Of a DNA stretch of 64,000 bases, positions 63,215 through 64,000 are shown one piece after another. The notes beneath the pieces were generated by a model. That model did not search any database and was not told the origin of the DNA. It worked only from the letters and a program-made list of their open reading frames with translations. The translations under genes were made by a program, and so were the position numbers. Within the stretch, counting starts at the first letter, position 1. Every line of letters begins with the position of its first letter. This DNA is from CALRWV02 sp943371965 (GTDB lineage Bacteria > Bacteroidota > JABWAT01), in contig CALRWV020000002.1 of NCBI GenBank assembly GCA_943371965.1, forward strand, positions 186,001-250,000, read 5' to 3'.

Positions 63215-63245
63215 CGAAAGTATACTTTAAAGCGTTGCAATCAAA
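63215..63245 (-). promoter_or_regulatory. Candidate promoter of the sigma / small protein / ImmA-IrrE operon
   Basis: On the minus strand TTTG (63245-63242), 19 nt, TACTTTCG (63222-63215), one mismatch from TAnnTTTG, ending 16 nt before the sigma ATG. The opposite (multiubiquitin) direction shows no such box. An imperfect dyad GCGT...ATCAA-AC-TTGAT-ACGC at about 63232-63255 overlaps it. Confidence 0.45.
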
Positions 63246-63324
63246 CTTGATACGCATTTAGGTATAGTTTCGGTGAGGGGCAATTCAGCTTCTTGCTTAA
63301 AAACGAAAGAATATGGTTTAATTA

Positions 63325-64000
63325 TGACAGACGAACTAATCGATCTCGAAGAATACTCTAAATCAGATAAAACTCCACCGAAGGGTAAAAGTTATCAGAT
63401 TAGGGTTAATAAACAAAAATATGTTGTTCATGTTGAAAGTATGACAGGCAGGGAAATTTTGCAACTTGCAAACCTAACTCCGCCTGAAAACTACTTGCTT
63501 GATCAACTTTTGAGAGGTGGACAGGAAAAAAGAATAGGACTGGATGAGAAAGTAGATTTCACAACTCCAGGAATTGAACGTTTTCTTGCCCAAAAAACAA
63601 CTCATCAGGATGGCGAAGAACTCAGAAGACAGTTTAAGCTGTCTTCTGAGGATGAACAGTATATAGAAAGAAATGGTCTCCAAACGGAGACCATTTCTTC
63701 AGGTGATCTATGGTTGTTGATTCATGATTTTCTGTTACCAGACGGGTATAATGTTAAATCAGCTACAGCTGCAATAAGAATTGTCTCGGGTTATCCTGAT
63801 GCACCTTTGGATATGATTTATTTCTTTCCAAAACTTGAACTTCAAAATGGAAGGTTAATAAATGCACTTTCAGATTTACCAATTGATGGGAAAATGTTTC
63901 AACAATGGTCAAGACACAGAACCGGAGATAATCCATGGATCGCGGGACAAGATAACTTGGAAACTCATATTAAGTTGATGAGATTTTGTTTGGAGAAAGA
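63325..64000 (+). CDS. Multiubiquitin domain fused to prokaryotic E2-like domain (3' end cut by window)
   Basis: Frame open to the window edge, 225 codons visible. Residues about 24-92 form a multiubiquitin beta-grasp domain: YQIRVNKQKYVVHVESMTGR, EILQLANLTPPENYLLDQLL, RGGQEKRIGLDEKVDF and TPGIERFLA. From about residue 110 an E2/UBC-like domain of Prok-E2_E type follows (SGDLWLLIHDFLLPDGYNV, IVSGYPDAPLDMIYFFPKLE, FQQWSRHRTGDNPWIAGQDN). The YPDxPLDMxxFxP core is the E2 landmark. The only cysteine seen is near residue 222, not at the E2 nucleophile position. Relatives neighbour ThiF (E1) and JAB genes; role unproven, perhaps defence or protein modification. Confidence 0.88.

Overview
The window looks like a chromosomal segment of a Bacteroidota-type (FCB group) bacterium. 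The DNA is AT-rich. Several genes carry the Bacteroidota vegetative promoter core TAnnTTTG, and two of these have an upstream TTG exactly 20 nt away. Many exported proteins are lipoproteins, menaquinone is made by the futalosine route (MqnB, MqnD), and there is a short 4.5S-type SRP RNA. I cannot fix the class; Ignavibacteria/Kapabacteria-like or early-branching Bacteroidota lineages remain possible.

Layout. 1-4561: a MacAB-like efflux or lipoprotein-export set (adaptor, ATPase, two permeases). 4702-12698: a lipoprotein, a DUF2079 membrane protein, argS, rsfS, a LytR_C protein, an exported protein, then an ECF sigma factor with a membrane anti-sigma factor. 12943-16509: a WYL regulator, DinB, a small membrane protein, a TfoX C-terminal protein, Tag and a HEAT-repeat protein. 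16512-31322 (minus strand): TlpA-like lipoprotein, SDR, NamZ-like, ndk, sucD, gatA, tatA, a lipoprotein, an operon psd-pssA-purS-purQ, purC, purB, a PhnA-like protein, an HtrA protease and transaldolase. 31448-31551: SRP RNA. 31677-42847: desaturase, amino-acid permease, kinase-like protein, RidA, VOC, alcohol dehydrogenase, GT87-like protein, lipoprotein, nusB, PPP phosphatase, UMF1 transporter, panD. 42852-45459: hisI, hisF, hisA, hisH. 45598-61321: kup, a Gfo/Idh oxidoreductase, an unrecognised 603-aa protein with a KAS III partner, obgE, dprA, an exported protein, CCA-adding enzyme, protoporphyrinogen oxidase, arfB, two hypotheticals, and divergent mqnD/mqnB.

Right edge, 61329-64000: the most unusual part. 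A minus-strand trio (sigma factor, small charged protein, ImmA/IrrE metallopeptidase) diverges from a plus-strand gene that runs off the window. That gene fuses a multiubiquitin beta-grasp domain to a prokaryotic E2-like (Prok-E2_E type) domain. This looks like the first half of a bacterial ubiquitin-like conjugation island; E1-like (ThiF) and JAB-type peptidase genes would be expected just beyond base 64000. The visible E2-like part has no cysteine where a canonical E2 nucleophile would lie.

Intergenic DNA is rich in small repeats: four clear seven-base-period tandem arrays just after stop codons, several inverted-repeat (REP/MITE-like) elements, one with compensated hairpin stems, and a perfect 40-bp palindrome. 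I saw no tRNA gene, CRISPR array, transposase or prophage structural gene.
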